34,235 nucleotides of DNA from Roseobacter sp. (GTDB taxonomy: Bacteria > Pseudomonadota > Alphaproteobacteria > Rhodobacterales > Rhodobacteraceae). The stretch's first letter is position 1; the number at the start of each line of letters is the position of its first letter. A model generated the notes under the pieces. The model was not told the origin of the DNA. It saw only the letters and a program-made list of their open reading frames with translations, and ran no database searches. The position numbers and the translations under genes were made by a program. The DNA is taken from assembly GCA_018500125.2 (NCBI GenBank), contig JAHBAM020000253.1, positions 1-34,235 of the forward strand, written 5' to 3'. Of this stretch, positions 18,024-28,686 are shown one piece after another.

Positions 18024-18854
18024 ATGGCACGCGCAGTCACGCAGCAACGCAAGATCATAAACACAGTTCTCGCTTGGGCGGTGGGCCTGCTGATCTTCTT
18101 TCCGATCCTCTGGACCATTCTTACCAGCTTCAAGACCGAGGCGCAGGCGATCGCCGATCCGCCCCTTTTTCTGGGGTTTGACTGGACGCTTGAGAACTAT
18201 GCCGCCGTTATGGAGCGCTCAAACTACAGCCGCTTTTTGTGGAATTCGATCATTATTGCCGGTGGCTCCACGCTGCTCGGAATCCTGATTGCGGTGCCGG
18301 CGGCCTGGTCGATGGCTTTTGTTCCGTCAAAGCGCACCAAGGATATTCTGCTCTGGATGCTCTCAACCAAGATGCTCCCGGCTGTGGGGGTGCTCTATCC
18401 GATCTATCTGATCTGTATCCAGTTCGGCATTCTGGACAGCAAGATCGCTTTGGTGATCATCCTTATGTTGATCAACCTGCCGATCATTGTCTGGATGCTT
18501 TACACCTACTTCAAGGAGATCCCCGGAGAGATCCTTGAGGCGGCGCGGATGGATGGGGCCAGCCTCAAGGAAGAGGTGCTCTATGTGCTCACGCCGATGG
18601 CCATTCCCGGCATTGCCTCGACGGTTTTGCTGAATGTCATTCTGGCGTGGAACGAGGCCTTCTGGACGCTCAATCTGACGGCGGCCAAAGCGGCGCCTCT
18701 GACGGCCTTTATCGCCAGCTATTCAAGCCCGGAGGGGCTGTTTTATGCCAAGCTCAGTGCGGCCTCGACCATGGCCATTGCGCCAATTCTCATCCTCGGC
18801 TGGTTCAGCCAGAAACAACTCGTCAGCGGCCTCACCTTTGGCGCTGTGAAATAA
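18024..18854 (+). CDS. smoG: Polyol ABC transporter permease, second subunit
   Basis: Second inner-membrane subunit (MalG-like) of the importer, 276 residues with about six membrane helices, from VLAWAVGLLIFFPILWTILT onward. The EAA loop reads EAARMDGASLKEEVLYVLTP. The ATG at 18024 has AAGGAG at about 18012. An in-frame TTG at 17988 lies inside smoF and is rejected. The C-terminus (QKQLVSGLTFGAVK) is typical for the family. smoK follows after 15 nt. Confidence 0.93.
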   Translation: MARAVTQQRKIINTVLAWAVGLLIFFPILWTILTSFKTEAQAIADPPLFLGFDWTLENYAAVMERSNYSRFLWNSIIIAGGSTLLGILIAVPAAWSMAFVPSKRTKDILLWMLSTKMLPAVGVLYPIYLICIQFGILDSKIALVIILMLINLPIIVWMLYTYFKEIPGEILEAARMDGASLKEEVLYVLTPMAIPGIASTVLLNVILAWNEAFWTLNLTAAKAAPLTAFIASYSSPEGLFYAKLSAASTMAIAPILILGWFSQKQLVSGLTFGAVK

Positions 18855-18869
18855 GGAAGGACCAGACCT

Positions 18870-19874
<1,005 letters not shown>

Positions 19875-19975
19875 CGGCGTGGCTTTTGGGCGTGCGGTGA
19901 TCAGTGGGGCGGTTTTCTGGCCCTGTGTGCGGGCGCTTTTGGAGCGCGCAAAAACCTGATTATGGACGGTGACGA

Positions 19976-21493
19976 ATGACTGAGCTGATCAAACTTTCCG
20001 ATGCAACCTTGGGACAGCTCCAGGTTGCGCATCCGCGCTATGACCGTGGGGCCTTGACGCCCGGTATCGTGCATATCGGGGTGGGCAATTTTCACCGCGC
20101 CCATCAGGCGTGGTATCTTCACCGCTTGATGCAGGACGGGCTTGCGCATGATTGGGCGATCATTGGCGCGGGCGTGCGCCCCTATGACAGGGCGATGCGC
20201 GAAAAGCTTCTGGCGCAGGACTGCCTGACCACGCTTATCAAGCTTGATCCGGCCGAAACATCGGCCGAGATTGTTGGCTCGATGATTGACTATCTGCCGA
20301 TTGAGGAGGGCAATGGCGCGTTGATTGCCCAGATGGCGGATCGGGCCATTCGCATTGTCGCGCTGACTGTGACGGAGAGCGGCTATTTCATCGACCCTGT
20401 GACCAAGGGCTTTGACGCCAGCCACGCCGATATCCGGCATGATGCGGAAAACCCCATGACACCGCGCACCGCCTTTGGCGCGATGGTGGCTGCGCTCAAG
20501 CGGCGCCGCGCGGCAGGGCTGGGGGCGTTTACAGCCCTGAGCTGTGATAACTTGCAAGGCAATGGCGATATCTTGCGCCAGACGGTTGTGTCGCTGGCGC
20601 GTTTGTCGGACCCTGCGCTGGCGGACTGGATTGCGCAGGCTGTGAGCTTTCCCAATTCGATGGTGGATTGTATTGCGCCTGTGACGGGGCCGAGCGAGCT
20701 GGCCTTGGTGCAAGAGTTCGGTCTAGAGGATGCGGTGCCTGTCACGCATGAGGCCTATCGCCAGTGGGTGATTGAAGACGCGTTCTGCGCCGGGCGCCCT
20801 GACTGGGACAAGATCGGCGCGACCTTCTCTGACCATGTGCATCTATACGAGGCGATGAAGATCCGCGTTTTGAACGCGGGCCATCAGGTCCTTGCCAATG
20901 TGGGCGAGATACTGGGGATCGAAACAATCTCCGGCTGTATGGCGCATCCGTTGATTGCGGGGATGTTTCGCAAGGTTCAGGCCGAAGAAATCACCCAGAC
21001 GGTTGCGCCTGTGCCCGGAGTGACGCCAGCGGATTATCTGAGCCTGATTGAAACACGGTTTGCCAATCCGCGCATTGTTGATACCACGCGGCGGGTGGCC
21101 TTTGACGGATCGGCCCGTCATACCGGGTTTGTGCTGCCTATTCTGGGTGATCAGCTCGCGCGGGGCGGCTCTGTGTCGGGGCTTGCGCTGGTTGAGGCGC
21201 TCTGGGCGCGGATGTGTGCGGCGACGCGCGAAGACGGCAGCGAGATTGCAGCGAACGATCCGCAGTGGAACAGTTTGACCGAGGCGGCCCAAGCGGCCAA
21301 AACCCAGCCGGGCGCGTGGTTGGCCCAGAAGAGTCTTTACGGAGATTTGGCCGCTGCTGCGCCCTTTGCAGAGGCCTTTGAGCAGTGGCTTGGCCTGATT
21401 TGGCGGGAGGGCTGTGAAGCGGCTTTGCGCGCCTATGTGGCCGAGGGCGCTGCGAGGTCTGACGCGACGCGCAGCCTATCATCCGGCCGGTGA
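19976..21493 (+). CDS. mtlK: Mannitol 2-dehydrogenase (long-chain polyol dehydrogenase)
   Basis: Oxidises D-mannitol to D-fructose with NAD+ in the cytoplasm. The 505-residue protein belongs to the long-chain mannitol dehydrogenase family. It has the N-terminal dinucleotide fold (HIGVGNFHRAHQAWY, 33-47) and the TVTESGYFID strand. The catalytic K-x4-N-x2-H motif is KIRVLNAGH, with Lys295, Asn300 and His303. Fructuronate reductase and arabinitol dehydrogenase share this fold, but the SmoEFGK-type transporter upstream and the fructokinase nearby support mannitol. GGTGA upstream can serve as ribosome binding site. It converges on the chemoreceptor gene that ends at 21589. Confidence 0.9.
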   Translation: MTELIKLSDATLGQLQVAHPRYDRGALTPGIVHIGVGNFHRAHQAWYLHRLMQDGLAHDWAIIGAGVRPYDRAMREKLLAQDCLTTLIKLDPAETSAEIVGSMIDYLPIEEGNGALIAQMADRAIRIVALTVTESGYFIDPVTKGFDASHADIRHDAENPMTPRTAFGAMVAALKRRRAAGLGAFTALSCDNLQGNGDILRQTVVSLARLSDPALADWIAQAVSFPNSMVDCIAPVTGPSELALVQEFGLEDAVPVTHEAYRQWVIEDAFCAGRPDWDKIGATFSDHVHLYEAMKIRVLNAGHQVLANVGEILGIETISGCMAHPLIAGMFRKVQAEEITQTVAPVPGVTPADYLSLIETRFANPRIVDTTRRVAFDGSARHTGFVLPILGDQLARGGSVSGLALVEALWARMCAATREDGSEIAANDPQWNSLTEAAQAAKTQPGAWLAQKSLYGDLAAAAPFAEAFEQWLGLIWREGCEAALRAYVAEGAARSDATRSLSSGR

Positions 21494-21588
21494 GCGGCGT
21501 TTGAGGCGAGACATTTGCCGCAGATACACGGGCGCGCGGGCGGCTTGGAGAGCCGTGGGGCGACGGCATCTGCTCGCGGCGCGCCAGA

Positions 21589-23862
21589 TCAACGGGCCTG
21601 CTGCGCCGTCTTGGGCGGCAGGGCGTCATTTGAGGCGTTCAGGGCGCCAGCAAGCGAGGACAATGTGACCGCCTCCTGATTGATATTGACGCCCGAGGCC
21701 TGAACAATCTGCGCCATATGGGAGTTTTCACGCACGAGCTGGCCCATTTTTTCCACAATGGTTTGGACTTTGGCGAGGTTGATCGACTGGCTTTCGCAGT
21801 TGCCGTCAATATCTTTCACATATTGCGAGATCGACTCAAGCTCATCCACCATTGCATTAAAGCTCACGGCACTGGCCTCAACAAGATCATAGCCGCGCTT
21901 GGTATTGTCGGTCGATTCTTTGATGAGATTGTGAATTTCCCGCGCCGATTTGGCACTTTTTTCGGCCAGACCGCGCACCTCGGCCGCAACAACAGAGAAA
22001 CCCTGCCCCGCCACCCCGGCGCGCGCCGCTTCCACGCTTGCGTTGATGGCAAGGAGGTTGGTCTGGAAGGCGAGATCGTCGATGATTTCGGTGGCGGCAC
22101 CGACTTTTTCAGAGGAGAGCAGAACCAGTTTCATCGCGGCGGAGGCGTTTGTGAGCTGCTCGTCGTTATGATGCACGGCCGAAATCGTATGCTGCATCTT
22201 GCCATGTGCCTGCTTGGCGACATTTGCGGTTTCGCTCACCGAATGGCCGAGATTTTCTACCGATTTGTCAACGCGTTCCAGCTGATCGAGCTGGTTCACG
22301 CTGCGCTCGGCGAAAGACCCTGTGCCCGAGTTGACCCGCTTTGCGCAAAGCTCGATCCGGTGGGCAGAGGCGTTCAACTGCGAGTATGTCTTGTCCATCA
22401 AGACAAAAGCATTGGTCATATCCTTGCGCAAAACTTCGTATTTTGGCGGAAAACTGTCCTGAAACGTCCAGCTCAAGTTGCCGTTGCTTAAGTGTTCGAT
22501 CGCTTCTGTCAGCTGCGCGACAACGAATTTCTCCTGATCGGAAAGTTCCCGTTCGCGCCGGTCGCGCTCGGCTGCGAGTGTGAGCTTGGCGCGCATATCT
22601 TCAAGTGCGCGCGCGATGACGCCGTATTCTTCCTGATGATCTGTAAAGGGCACGACCGTGGCCAATTCGCCGTTGGAGATTTGTTGAATGGATGTCCTGA
22701 GCTTGTCCAAAGGCGAGGTCAGAAGGCGGGCCATGAAAATGCATATGATAGCAACCCCCAACAGCACCACTGACACGCCGACGACGATTTTTGTGCGCAG
22801 GGCGTTCAGCGGCGCCAAGATTTCTTCGCGCGCCGAGCTAACTTGGAGCAGCCAGGTATGGCCCAACCGCTTGAAGGGCTGGACGCTGACAAACCGGTCT
22901 CTATCCTCGATATGCGTGATCAGCTCTTGCGCACCGTCAAAGGCGGCATGATGGGCGGGTGTCAGAGCGTAGGGGAGCAGAATTTGGGCGCTCTCGTCTG
23001 ATTGCATCGGGCTGCGGGTGCGCCCGTCCTGACCGAGAAGCAGCATTTCGCCTGTCTTGCCCAGATCAGCGCCCATTTCCATGATGGAGGCGAGCGGCTG
23101 GGACGGGATTTGGAACGCCAGCACGCCGGCTTTTTTGCCGCTGATGTCATAGATCGGGCTGGCAATAAAGGCGGCAGGATCTCCGGCCGAGGGCGCGTAA
23201 TTTTCAAAATCCTGTAAAACGATGTCTCCCTGATCGACCTTTAGCGCCTGCTCAAAAGCGGCTCCGAGAGAGGAGGTTGCATAGGGTCCGTCCCGCAGGT
23301 TTGTGGCGAAATCATTCTCTTTAAAAACCGAATAAATAATATCACCTTCCATGGAAATCAGGAAAATATCGTAATAACCGCCCTTTTGAAGGATCGATAA
23401 GAAGAACGGGTGGTATCGCTCGTGAACCCGGTGATAGCCGACTGTGCCGTCTGCGCGGGTCAGGTTGTGACGCTCTCCCACGGGATATGGATTGTTTGTG
23501 ATATAGGCGTCTTGCAGGCCGCTGCGCCTTTTGCTGCCGTAGTCGCGCCAAGCCGTTTCGATCCGGTAAATTGCGCTGAGCGTCGTCGGGTTCTGCGCCT
23601 GGGATGTCAGATCATGTTCTTGCATTTTGAACCAAAGTGAAAGCGATGTCGCCCGCCCGCTCAAAGAGGCTTCAAAGGCGCGCGCAACGTCCATCAAAAT
23701 CACCTGACGCGAGGATTGGAACGACAGAACGCCAACCAGCAATGCCACGGCAACAAGCATGGGCAACACGAGCGCCTGAAGCTTTAGGCCGAGGGGCATA
23801 CGCGCCCAAAGCCTGACTTTTTGAGCGGGCTTTTGCGAGCGTTTGGAAACTGGGTTGGTCAT
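21589..23862 (-). CDS. Methyl-accepting chemotaxis protein with large periplasmic Cache domain
   Basis: Membrane chemoreceptor of 757 residues. The first membrane helix is at about 29-48. A periplasmic region of about 310 residues has Cache features ([37 protein letters not shown] at 265-284). The second helix is at about 358-380, followed by HAMP (about 380-430), a second HAMP-like linker, and the signalling domain. The kinase-binding hairpin at 593-635 is somewhat divergent: [20 protein letters not shown] and [14 protein letters not shown], where the usual reading is EAGRGFAVVA. The C-terminus (TAQQAR) has no W-x-x-F tail for CheR binding. It is divergent from the chemotaxis cluster. Its ligand is unknown. 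Confidence 0.93.
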   Translation of the reverse strand: MTNPVSKRSQKPAQKVRLWARMPLGLKLQALVLPMLVAVALLVGVLSFQSSRQVILMDVARAFEASLSGRATSLSLWFKMQEHDLTSQAQNPTTLSAIYRIETAWRDYGSKRRSGLQDAYITNNPYPVGERHNLTRADGTVGYHRVHERYHPFFLSILQKGGYYDIFLISMEGDIIYSVFKENDFATNLRDGPYATSSLGAAFEQALKVDQGDIVLQDFENYAPSAGDPAAFIASPIYDISGKKAGVLAFQIPSQPLASIMEMGADLGKTGEMLLLGQDGRTRSPMQSDESAQILLPYALTPAHHAAFDGAQELITHIEDRDRFVSVQPFKRLGHTWLLQVSSAREEILAPLNALRTKIVVGVSVVLLGVAIICIFMARLLTSPLDKLRTSIQQISNGELATVVPFTDHQEEYGVIARALEDMRAKLTLAAERDRRERELSDQEKFVVAQLTEAIEHLSNGNLSWTFQDSFPPKYEVLRKDMTNAFVLMDKTYSQLNASAHRIELCAKRVNSGTGSFAERSVNQLDQLERVDKSVENLGHSVSETANVAKQAHGKMQHTISAVHHNDEQLTNASAAMKLVLLSSEKVGAATEIIDDLAFQTNLLAINASVEAARAGVAGQGFSVVAAEVRGLAEKSAKSAREIHNLIKESTDNTKRGYDLVEASAVSFNAMVDELESISQYVKDIDGNCESQSINLAKVQTIVEKMGQLVRENSHMAQIVQASGVNINQEAVTLSSLAGALNASNDALPPKTAQQAR

Positions 23863-24039
23863 TATGTGAACTCGTCTGCAGCGCTAAGGATCGCCTTTAA
23901 CGATACGAACCACTTCCTAATTTCGAGTTAAGCCTGTCCGGCAAAATCCCCTCCGATCTCTCTGTGCGACCTAACTCTTTATTAAGGCCTATCCCCTAGC
24001 GTCACAGGAGTCTGAAACGCCGTGAGGGAATTCCGAATC

Positions 24040-24342
24040 ATGTCAGAGATAGCCCAAGACGATCCGCCGGTGAGCGTGCCTTTGCCTGAAAAGCTCGACT
24101 ATGCCGCGTGTTGTGAACTCTGCGAGCGCCTCGGTGCGCAGACTGATGCTGGCCTGAGCATTGACGCAAGTCTTGTGTCATTTTTGAGCGCTCGGGCGGT
24201 TGAAATTTTGCTCGTTGCGCAGGCGCGCTGCGCAGAAAGCGGGCTGTCTTTTTTTGTATCGGATCCATCGGCGAGCTTTATTTCGAGCTTGGCCGCATTG
24301 GGGCTGGATCACAACGACCTAAAATTTGAGGGGGAAACATGA
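24040..24342 (+). CDS. STAS-domain protein of the chemotaxis cluster
   Basis: A small soluble protein of about 100 residues with a single STAS fold: strand-helix pattern through VSVPLPEKLDYAACCELCERL, SIDASLVSFLSARAVEILLVA, and a C-terminal SSLAALGLDHNDLKF helix. In anti-sigma-factor antagonists the loop reads DSSG with a phosphorylatable Ser. Here the matching positions read SARA, so phospho-switching of that type is unlikely. An in-frame GTG at 24022 is an alternative start with CAGGAG upstream; ATG 24040 is chosen because the extra residues add nothing to the fold. It overlaps cheY by 4 nt. Its role in chemotaxis is not known to me. Confidence 0.75.
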   Translation: MSEIAQDDPPVSVPLPEKLDYAACCELCERLGAQTDAGLSIDASLVSFLSARAVEILLVAQARCAESGLSFFVSDPSASFISSLAALGLDHNDLKFEGET

Positions 24343-24704
24343 AACGCAAAGTTCTGGCGATTGACGATTCTCGAACCATGCGTGGAATGCTCAGCGCGGC
24401 GCTGACAGCGGCGGGGTTTGATGTTGACTTGGCGGAAGACGGAATTGAGGGGCTAGAAGCGCTTGACCGTTCACGCCCCGATCTGGTGATCACCGATATC
24501 AATATGCCGCGCCTCGACGGCTTTGGCCTGATCGAGGGCGCGCGACAACGCGAAAACTGCACCGGGCTGCCCATTCTGGTGCTGAGCACAGAGAGCGGCG
24601 AGTCCATGAAGCAACGTGCGCGTCAGGCCGGCGCAACCGGCTGGATTGTCAAACCCTTTGATGAAGAGAAGCTGGTTCAAGTTATCAACCGGCTGATTGC
24701 TTAA
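24339..24704 (+). CDS. cheY: Chemotaxis response regulator, CheY-like (first copy)
   Basis: Single receiver domain of 121 residues that accepts phosphate from CheA. The acidic pair is Asp9-Asp10 (AIDDSRTMR), the phospho-acceptor is Asp53 (LVITDINMPRLDG), the switch residue lies in LSTES (83-84), and Lys105 is in WIVKPFDEE. There is no output domain. It is coupled to the STAS gene by an ATGA overlap, and cheA follows 10 nt after its stop. Whether this or the second CheY binds the flagellar motor cannot be told from the sequence. Confidence 0.95.
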   Translation: MKRKVLAIDDSRTMRGMLSAALTAAGFDVDLAEDGIEGLEALDRSRPDLVITDINMPRLDGFGLIEGARQRENCTGLPILVLSTESGESMKQRARQAGATGWIVKPFDEEKLVQVINRLIA

Positions 24705-24714
24705 GGAGCCAAAG

Positions 24715-26889
24715 ATGAGCGAATTGAGCGAAATGTTTTTTCAGGAATGCGACGAGCTTTTGGAAGGGCTTGTCAAAAGTCTCGGGGAAATTGAAAGCGG
24801 TTCGGCGGATGACGAAACCGTAAACAGTATGTTCAGGGCTGTGCATTCTATCAAGGGCGGTGCGGGTGCGTTCGGGTTGACGGCGGTTGTTTCGTTTGCG
24901 CACGTGTTTGAAAATGTGCTGGATGATGTCCGCTCAAAGAAGCTCGCGATTGACGATAATGTTGTGGCGCTTTTCTTCATGGCGAGCGATCAGTTAACCG
25001 ACCTGATAGACGCCTGTAAATCGGATGGCGAGGCCGCGGCGGAGGCCAATGAAAAGCTTGTTGAGGAGCTGAGCGATTTGCACAGCTCGGTGAACAGGGA
25101 TGTTGCGCCAGAGCTTGAAGAGGAGATCAGCTTTCAGCCGATGGCGCTGGATCTTGGCCTTGATCTGGCCGAGCCAAACGCCGGGCCGGCCGAGGGGCAA
25201 AAGGAATTCGAGATCACCTTTGCACCCAGGCTTGCACTTTATGAAGCCGGGCACGAGCCTGCGCTTCTGATCAGAACATTGCAAGACATGGGAGAGCTTT
25301 CGGTCACGGCAGATCTGTCGTCTGTTGGCACCGCGTCACTTGATGCGAACGCCGAGGCGTGGATTGTCTGGCATCTTCATTTGAAGCCGGATGCCGGCGT
25401 GGACGAAAGCACCATTCGAGAGGTGTTTGAATTTGTTGAGGGGCTGTGCCGGCTGGATATAGAGACGAGCGACACGGCGGCTTTTTCCGGCGCATTGCCA
25501 GATATGGAGGCGCTTTCGGGCCTGCCTGACCTGCCGCCCGCCGTGCTGCCGGGTCTTGAGGCCGCTCCGGAAGCCGCTGCCGAAACACCGCAGCCGCCCC
25601 AGAGCGAGCTGCAAAGCAGCGCCCAGATCAAGAAAAAAGCAGCCCCCGTGAACAATACAATCCGTGTGGATCTGGAGAGGGTTGACCGGCTGATCAACCT
25701 CGTTGGCGAGCTGGTGATCTCCGAGGCCATGCTGCGCCAGTCTATGAGTGGCACAGACCATGAGCGTCGAAACTCTGTTGACGATGCGATGAGCCAGTTG
25801 CGCCAATTGTCGGGGATGCTTCAGGAAGGCGTTATGGCCATTCGCGCCCAGCCGGTGCGCGGGCTGTTCCAGAGAATGTCGCGGATTGTTCGTGAAACAG
25901 CGAAGGAAGCGGGGAAGTCGGCCCAGCTTGTGACCATTGGTGACTCAACGGAAGTCGACAAGACAGTGACCGAACGTCTTGTCGAGCCGCTGACACATAT
26001 GATCAGAAATGCTGTGGATCATGGGCTTGAAGCGCCCGAGGCGCGGCTCGCGGCGGGCAAGCCCGAAAAAGGATTTGTCACGCTTGAGGCGATGCATCGT
26101 TCGGGGCGCGTGATTATCACTTTGAGCGACGATGGCGCCGGCATCAACCGCCCCAAAGTCCGCGCGATCGCCGAGAGCAAGGATCTGGTGCGCCCCGGTG
26201 AAGACCTGAGTGATGCGGATATCGACAATCTATTGTTTCGCCCCGGATTTTCGACCGCCACCGAGGTTTCAAATCTTTCGGGGCGCGGAGTGGGCATGGA
26301 CGTTGTGCGCAACGAAATCCAGTCTCTCGGGGGGCGCGTCAGCATCAGTTCGACACCGGGCGTCGGCACCAAAATGACGATCTCGCTGCCGTTAACACTT
26401 GCGGTTCTCGAGGGCATGGTTGTGATTGTTGAAGGCGAGGCTCTTGTTGTGCCGACCTTGGCGCTGCGCGAGACCTTGCAGCCCGGTCAGGCGCAGATCC
26501 ATGAATTTTGCGAGAATGACCGTGCGCTCTCCATCAATGGCCAGCTCATTCCGGTGTCAGACCTTGGATCGGCTTTGGGCTATCGCAAACATCTGACCGA
26601 TCTGAGCAAACAGGTTTTGCTGATGATTGAAGGCGACGCCGGACAGCGCGCGGCGATTGCTGTCGATAAGATCGTCGATCAGCGCGAAGTCGTCATTAAG
26701 GGGCTTGAGCAGAACTATATGAGCATTCCGGGTATTTCGGCCGCAACGATTTTGGGGGACGGCAACATCGCCTTGATTGTGGACACCGACCAAATGTTTT
26801 CAACCCAAGCCCCGGAGGCAAGCGAGCTGTCTGTTTCCTCCGGACCCCGACGTCATTACGACAATGCAGGAACTGAACATCATGTCTGA
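24715..26889 (+). CDS. cheA: Chemotaxis histidine kinase CheA
   Basis: Receptor-coupled kinase that phosphorylates the CheY proteins. The 724-residue protein has an N-terminal HPt domain with phospho-His44 in RAVHSIKGGAGAFG. A P2-like domain (about 165-260, from KEFEITFAPRLALY) and an acidic/proline linker follow. The dimerisation helices (IRVDLERVDRLINLVGELVI) come next, then the ATPase with N-box HMIRNAVDHGLE, G1 DDGAGI and G2 GRGVGMDVV, and a C-terminal CheW-like P5 domain. The ATG at 24715 has AAGGAG at 24703; the in-frame TTG at 24697 lies inside cheY and is rejected. It overlaps cheW by 8 nt. Confidence 0.97.
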   Translation: MSELSEMFFQECDELLEGLVKSLGEIESGSADDETVNSMFRAVHSIKGGAGAFGLTAVVSFAHVFENVLDDVRSKKLAIDDNVVALFFMASDQLTDLIDACKSDGEAAAEANEKLVEELSDLHSSVNRDVAPELEEEISFQPMALDLGLDLAEPNAGPAEGQKEFEITFAPRLALYEAGHEPALLIRTLQDMGELSVTADLSSVGTASLDANAEAWIVWHLHLKPDAGVDESTIREVFEFVEGLCRLDIETSDTAAFSGALPDMEALSGLPDLPPAVLPGLEAAPEAAAETPQPPQSELQSSAQIKKKAAPVNNTIRVDLERVDRLINLVGELVISEAMLRQSMSGTDHERRNSVDDAMSQLRQLSGMLQEGVMAIRAQPVRGLFQRMSRIVRETAKEAGKSAQLVTIGDSTEVDKTVTERLVEPLTHMIRNAVDHGLEAPEARLAAGKPEKGFVTLEAMHRSGRVIITLSDDGAGINRPKVRAIAESKDLVRPGEDLSDADIDNLLFRPGFSTATEVSNLSGRGVGMDVVRNEIQSLGGRVSISSTPGVGTKMTISLPLTLAVLEGMVVIVEGEALVVPTLALRETLQPGQAQIHEFCENDRALSINGQLIPVSDLGSALGYRKHLTDLSKQVLLMIEGDAGQRAAIAVDKIVDQREVVIKGLEQNYMSIPGISAATILGDGNIALIVDTDQMFSTQAPEASELSVSSGPRRHYDNAGTEHHV

Positions 26890-27358
26890 TACCGCCCTTG
26901 AGCCGAGCGCCGAAACACGCCACGAAATCGTTTCCTTTATGATACGAGACCAAGCGTATTGCCTTGAAATAGAACACGTTCTGGAGATCAGAGGGTGGAC
27001 AAAAACAACGGCTTTGCCCCATGCGCCAAGCTATGTTCTTGGCTTGATGAACCTGCGCGGGACTGTTCTGCCTGTTGTGGATCTTGCGGCCCGATTGGGA
27101 TTGGGCGCAACTCAACCTGAGTCCCGTCATGTCATAATTATTGCGATCGTGAACGAGAAAACCGCCGGTTTTCTTGTGGATACGGTCTCTGATATCGCGA
27201 TGGTCAGTGAAAGCGATCTGCAGGCGACCCCGAATGTCTCTTCAGAGCAAACCTCACGATTTATCCAGGGCATCTATATGATCGGAGACGAACTTGTGCG
27301 CGCGATCAATGCGAATGAAATCGTGCCCAACACCGGTCTGGAAGAGGCTGTTGCGTAA
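26882..27358 (+). CDS. cheW: Chemotaxis adaptor protein CheW
   Basis: Scaffold that links CheA to chemoreceptors. The 158-residue protein has the CheW beta-barrel pattern: IVSFMIRDQAYCLEIEHVLEI, ALPHAPSYVLGLMNLRGTVLPVVDLAARLGL, and VDTVSDIAMVSESDL. The frame is open upstream inside cheA, but the ATG at 26882 has AGGAAC about 10 nt upstream and gives a normal length. The stop TAATG overlaps the cheR start by 1 nt. Confidence 0.95.
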   Translation: MSDTALEPSAETRHEIVSFMIRDQAYCLEIEHVLEIRGWTKTTALPHAPSYVLGLMNLRGTVLPVVDLAARLGLGATQPESRHVIIIAIVNEKTAGFLVDTVSDIAMVSESDLQATPNVSSEQTSRFIQGIYMIGDELVRAINANEIVPNTGLEEAVA

Positions 27359-28254
27359 TGGGATTGAAGGCACAGGTGAGCGACGGCGACGGTCTTTCAG
27401 AGCGCGACTTTGATGTCGTTGCACGGCTGTTGAACCAGCTTGCAGGGATCGAACTGAAGCCGGAAAAACGCGCGATGATTGCGGCGCGGATATCAAAGCG
27501 GACCCGTGCATTGGGCCTGCAAAGCCTGTCGGAGTATTGCGCCTATGTGGCCTCTCCCCAAGGCGAGACCGAGCATGGCGCCTTCATCTCTGTGTTGACG
27601 ACAAATATGACGCGCTTCAACCGTGAGCCGAAGCATTTTGAGCATTTGCGAGAGCATATTTTACCAAATTTGCGCCGGAAAGCGGAGCGCGGGGAGCGTG
27701 TTCGGATCTGGTCTGCGGGCTGTTCCAGCGGCGAGGAAGCCTATGACCTGGCCTTTGCGGCCCTTGGCGTTTGCCCCAAATGCCCCGAGCTTGATTTTAA
27801 AATTCTGGCCACCGATATCGACCGGAATATTCTGAGCATCGCACAGCACGGGGTCTATGATGCGCAGGCCGTCACAGGCCTGCCGGAAAATATCCGTGGC
27901 GCGTTTTTCCAACCGACGGGCCATTCAAACGGGGAGCTGTCCGTCGCACCGGCCGCCCGCAAGCTGATCAGTTTTGGGCACCTCAATCTTCATAGTGACT
28001 GGCCGTTCAAGGGCAAGTTCGATGTCATTATGTGCCGAAATGTCACGATCTACTTTGACGCCGCAACCCAACAAAGACTTTGGAAGCGGTTTGCCCAAGC
28101 GCTGGTTCCGGATGGTTTGCTCTACATCGGGCACTCCGAGAACGTTTCACCCGAGCTACTGGGGCATCTCAAGCCGATTGCCCCGAGCATCTATCAGAGC
28201 AGAGGCGCCACCGGAGCCTCCGGCACAGCCACACAGCAAGAGGGAAAAACATGA
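27358..28254 (+). CDS. cheR: Chemoreceptor glutamate methyltransferase CheR
   Basis: Methylates glutamates of chemoreceptors with S-adenosylmethionine during adaptation. The 298-residue protein has an N-terminal helical domain (about 1-95) and a Rossmann methyltransferase domain. The SAM motif is WSAGCSSGEEAYDLA (118-132), ATDID follows at 151-155, and FDVIMCRNVTIYF comes later. Two usually conserved positions differ: N-x-T-x-F-N replaces the common FF, and RNVTIYF replaces RNVLIYF. Both are outside the SAM glycine loop, so activity is still expected. It overlaps cheY2 by 4 nt (ATGA). Its likely docking partner is the W-x-x-F tail of the receptor at 30927. Confidence 0.95.
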   Translation: MGLKAQVSDGDGLSERDFDVVARLLNQLAGIELKPEKRAMIAARISKRTRALGLQSLSEYCAYVASPQGETEHGAFISVLTTNMTRFNREPKHFEHLREHILPNLRRKAERGERVRIWSAGCSSGEEAYDLAFAALGVCPKCPELDFKILATDIDRNILSIAQHGVYDAQAVTGLPENIRGAFFQPTGHSNGELSVAPAARKLISFGHLNLHSDWPFKGKFDVIMCRNVTIYFDAATQQRLWKRFAQALVPDGLLYIGHSENVSPELLGHLKPIAPSIYQSRGATGASGTATQQEGKT

Positions 28255-28637
28255 GCCTGAAAGAGAAGCTACACGTGCTGGTCGTAGATGATATGTCAAC
28301 AAGCCGCGGTTTGATCACTCAGGCGCTTGATGTGATCGGGATCAAAAATTATCGAACCGAGGCAGATGCCGAAACCGCATGGCAGGGCTTGGTGGCCAAA
28401 CCGGTCCATCTTGTGATTTCGGATTATAATATGCCCCGCAAAAACGGCCTGGAGCTGCTGGCGGCCATTCGCTCCCATCAGCATATCTCGCGGACCGGCT
28501 TCATCCTGATCACGGGGCGGCCCGAGCAGGAAATCATCGATCAGGGGATGAAGCTCGGCATGAACAATTATCTCAAGAAGCCATTTGATGTGGCGCAAAT
28601 GAAGGCCTGTATCGAGCGTGTCGTTGGCCGCCTGTAA
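28251..28637 (+). CDS. Chemotaxis response regulator, CheY-like (second copy)
   Basis: Single receiver domain of 128 residues: acidic pair Asp13-Asp14 (LVVDDMSTSRG), phospho-acceptor Asp58 (LVISDYNMPRKNG), switch Thr88 (ILITGRP), and Lys110 (YLKKPFD). It is clearly diverged from the first CheY of the cluster. In alphaproteobacteria with two CheY proteins, one usually controls the motor and the other drains phosphate from CheA; which is which is not evident here. The true start is the ATG at 28251, coupled to the cheR stop. Confidence 0.94.
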   Translation: MSLKEKLHVLVVDDMSTSRGLITQALDVIGIKNYRTEADAETAWQGLVAKPVHLVISDYNMPRKNGLELLAAIRSHQHISRTGFILITGRPEQEIIDQGMKLGMNNYLKKPFDVAQMKACIERVVGRL

Positions 28638-28686
28638 GGCCGTCGCCCTCTCTCACGCCGAACAGCTGTCACAAGAAGGCAAGTCT

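Noticed and set aside
19875-19975. Terminator between smoK and mtlK
   Set aside because: The GGGCGC/GCGCGC hairpin is imperfect and is followed by A residues rather than a T-run.
23863-24039. CtrA-type binding site (TTAA-N7-TTAA) in the divergent che promoter region
   Set aside because: Single TTAA half-sites are present, but no pair has the 7-nt spacing. A GAGTTA/TAACTC pair about 47 nt apart is too weak to call.
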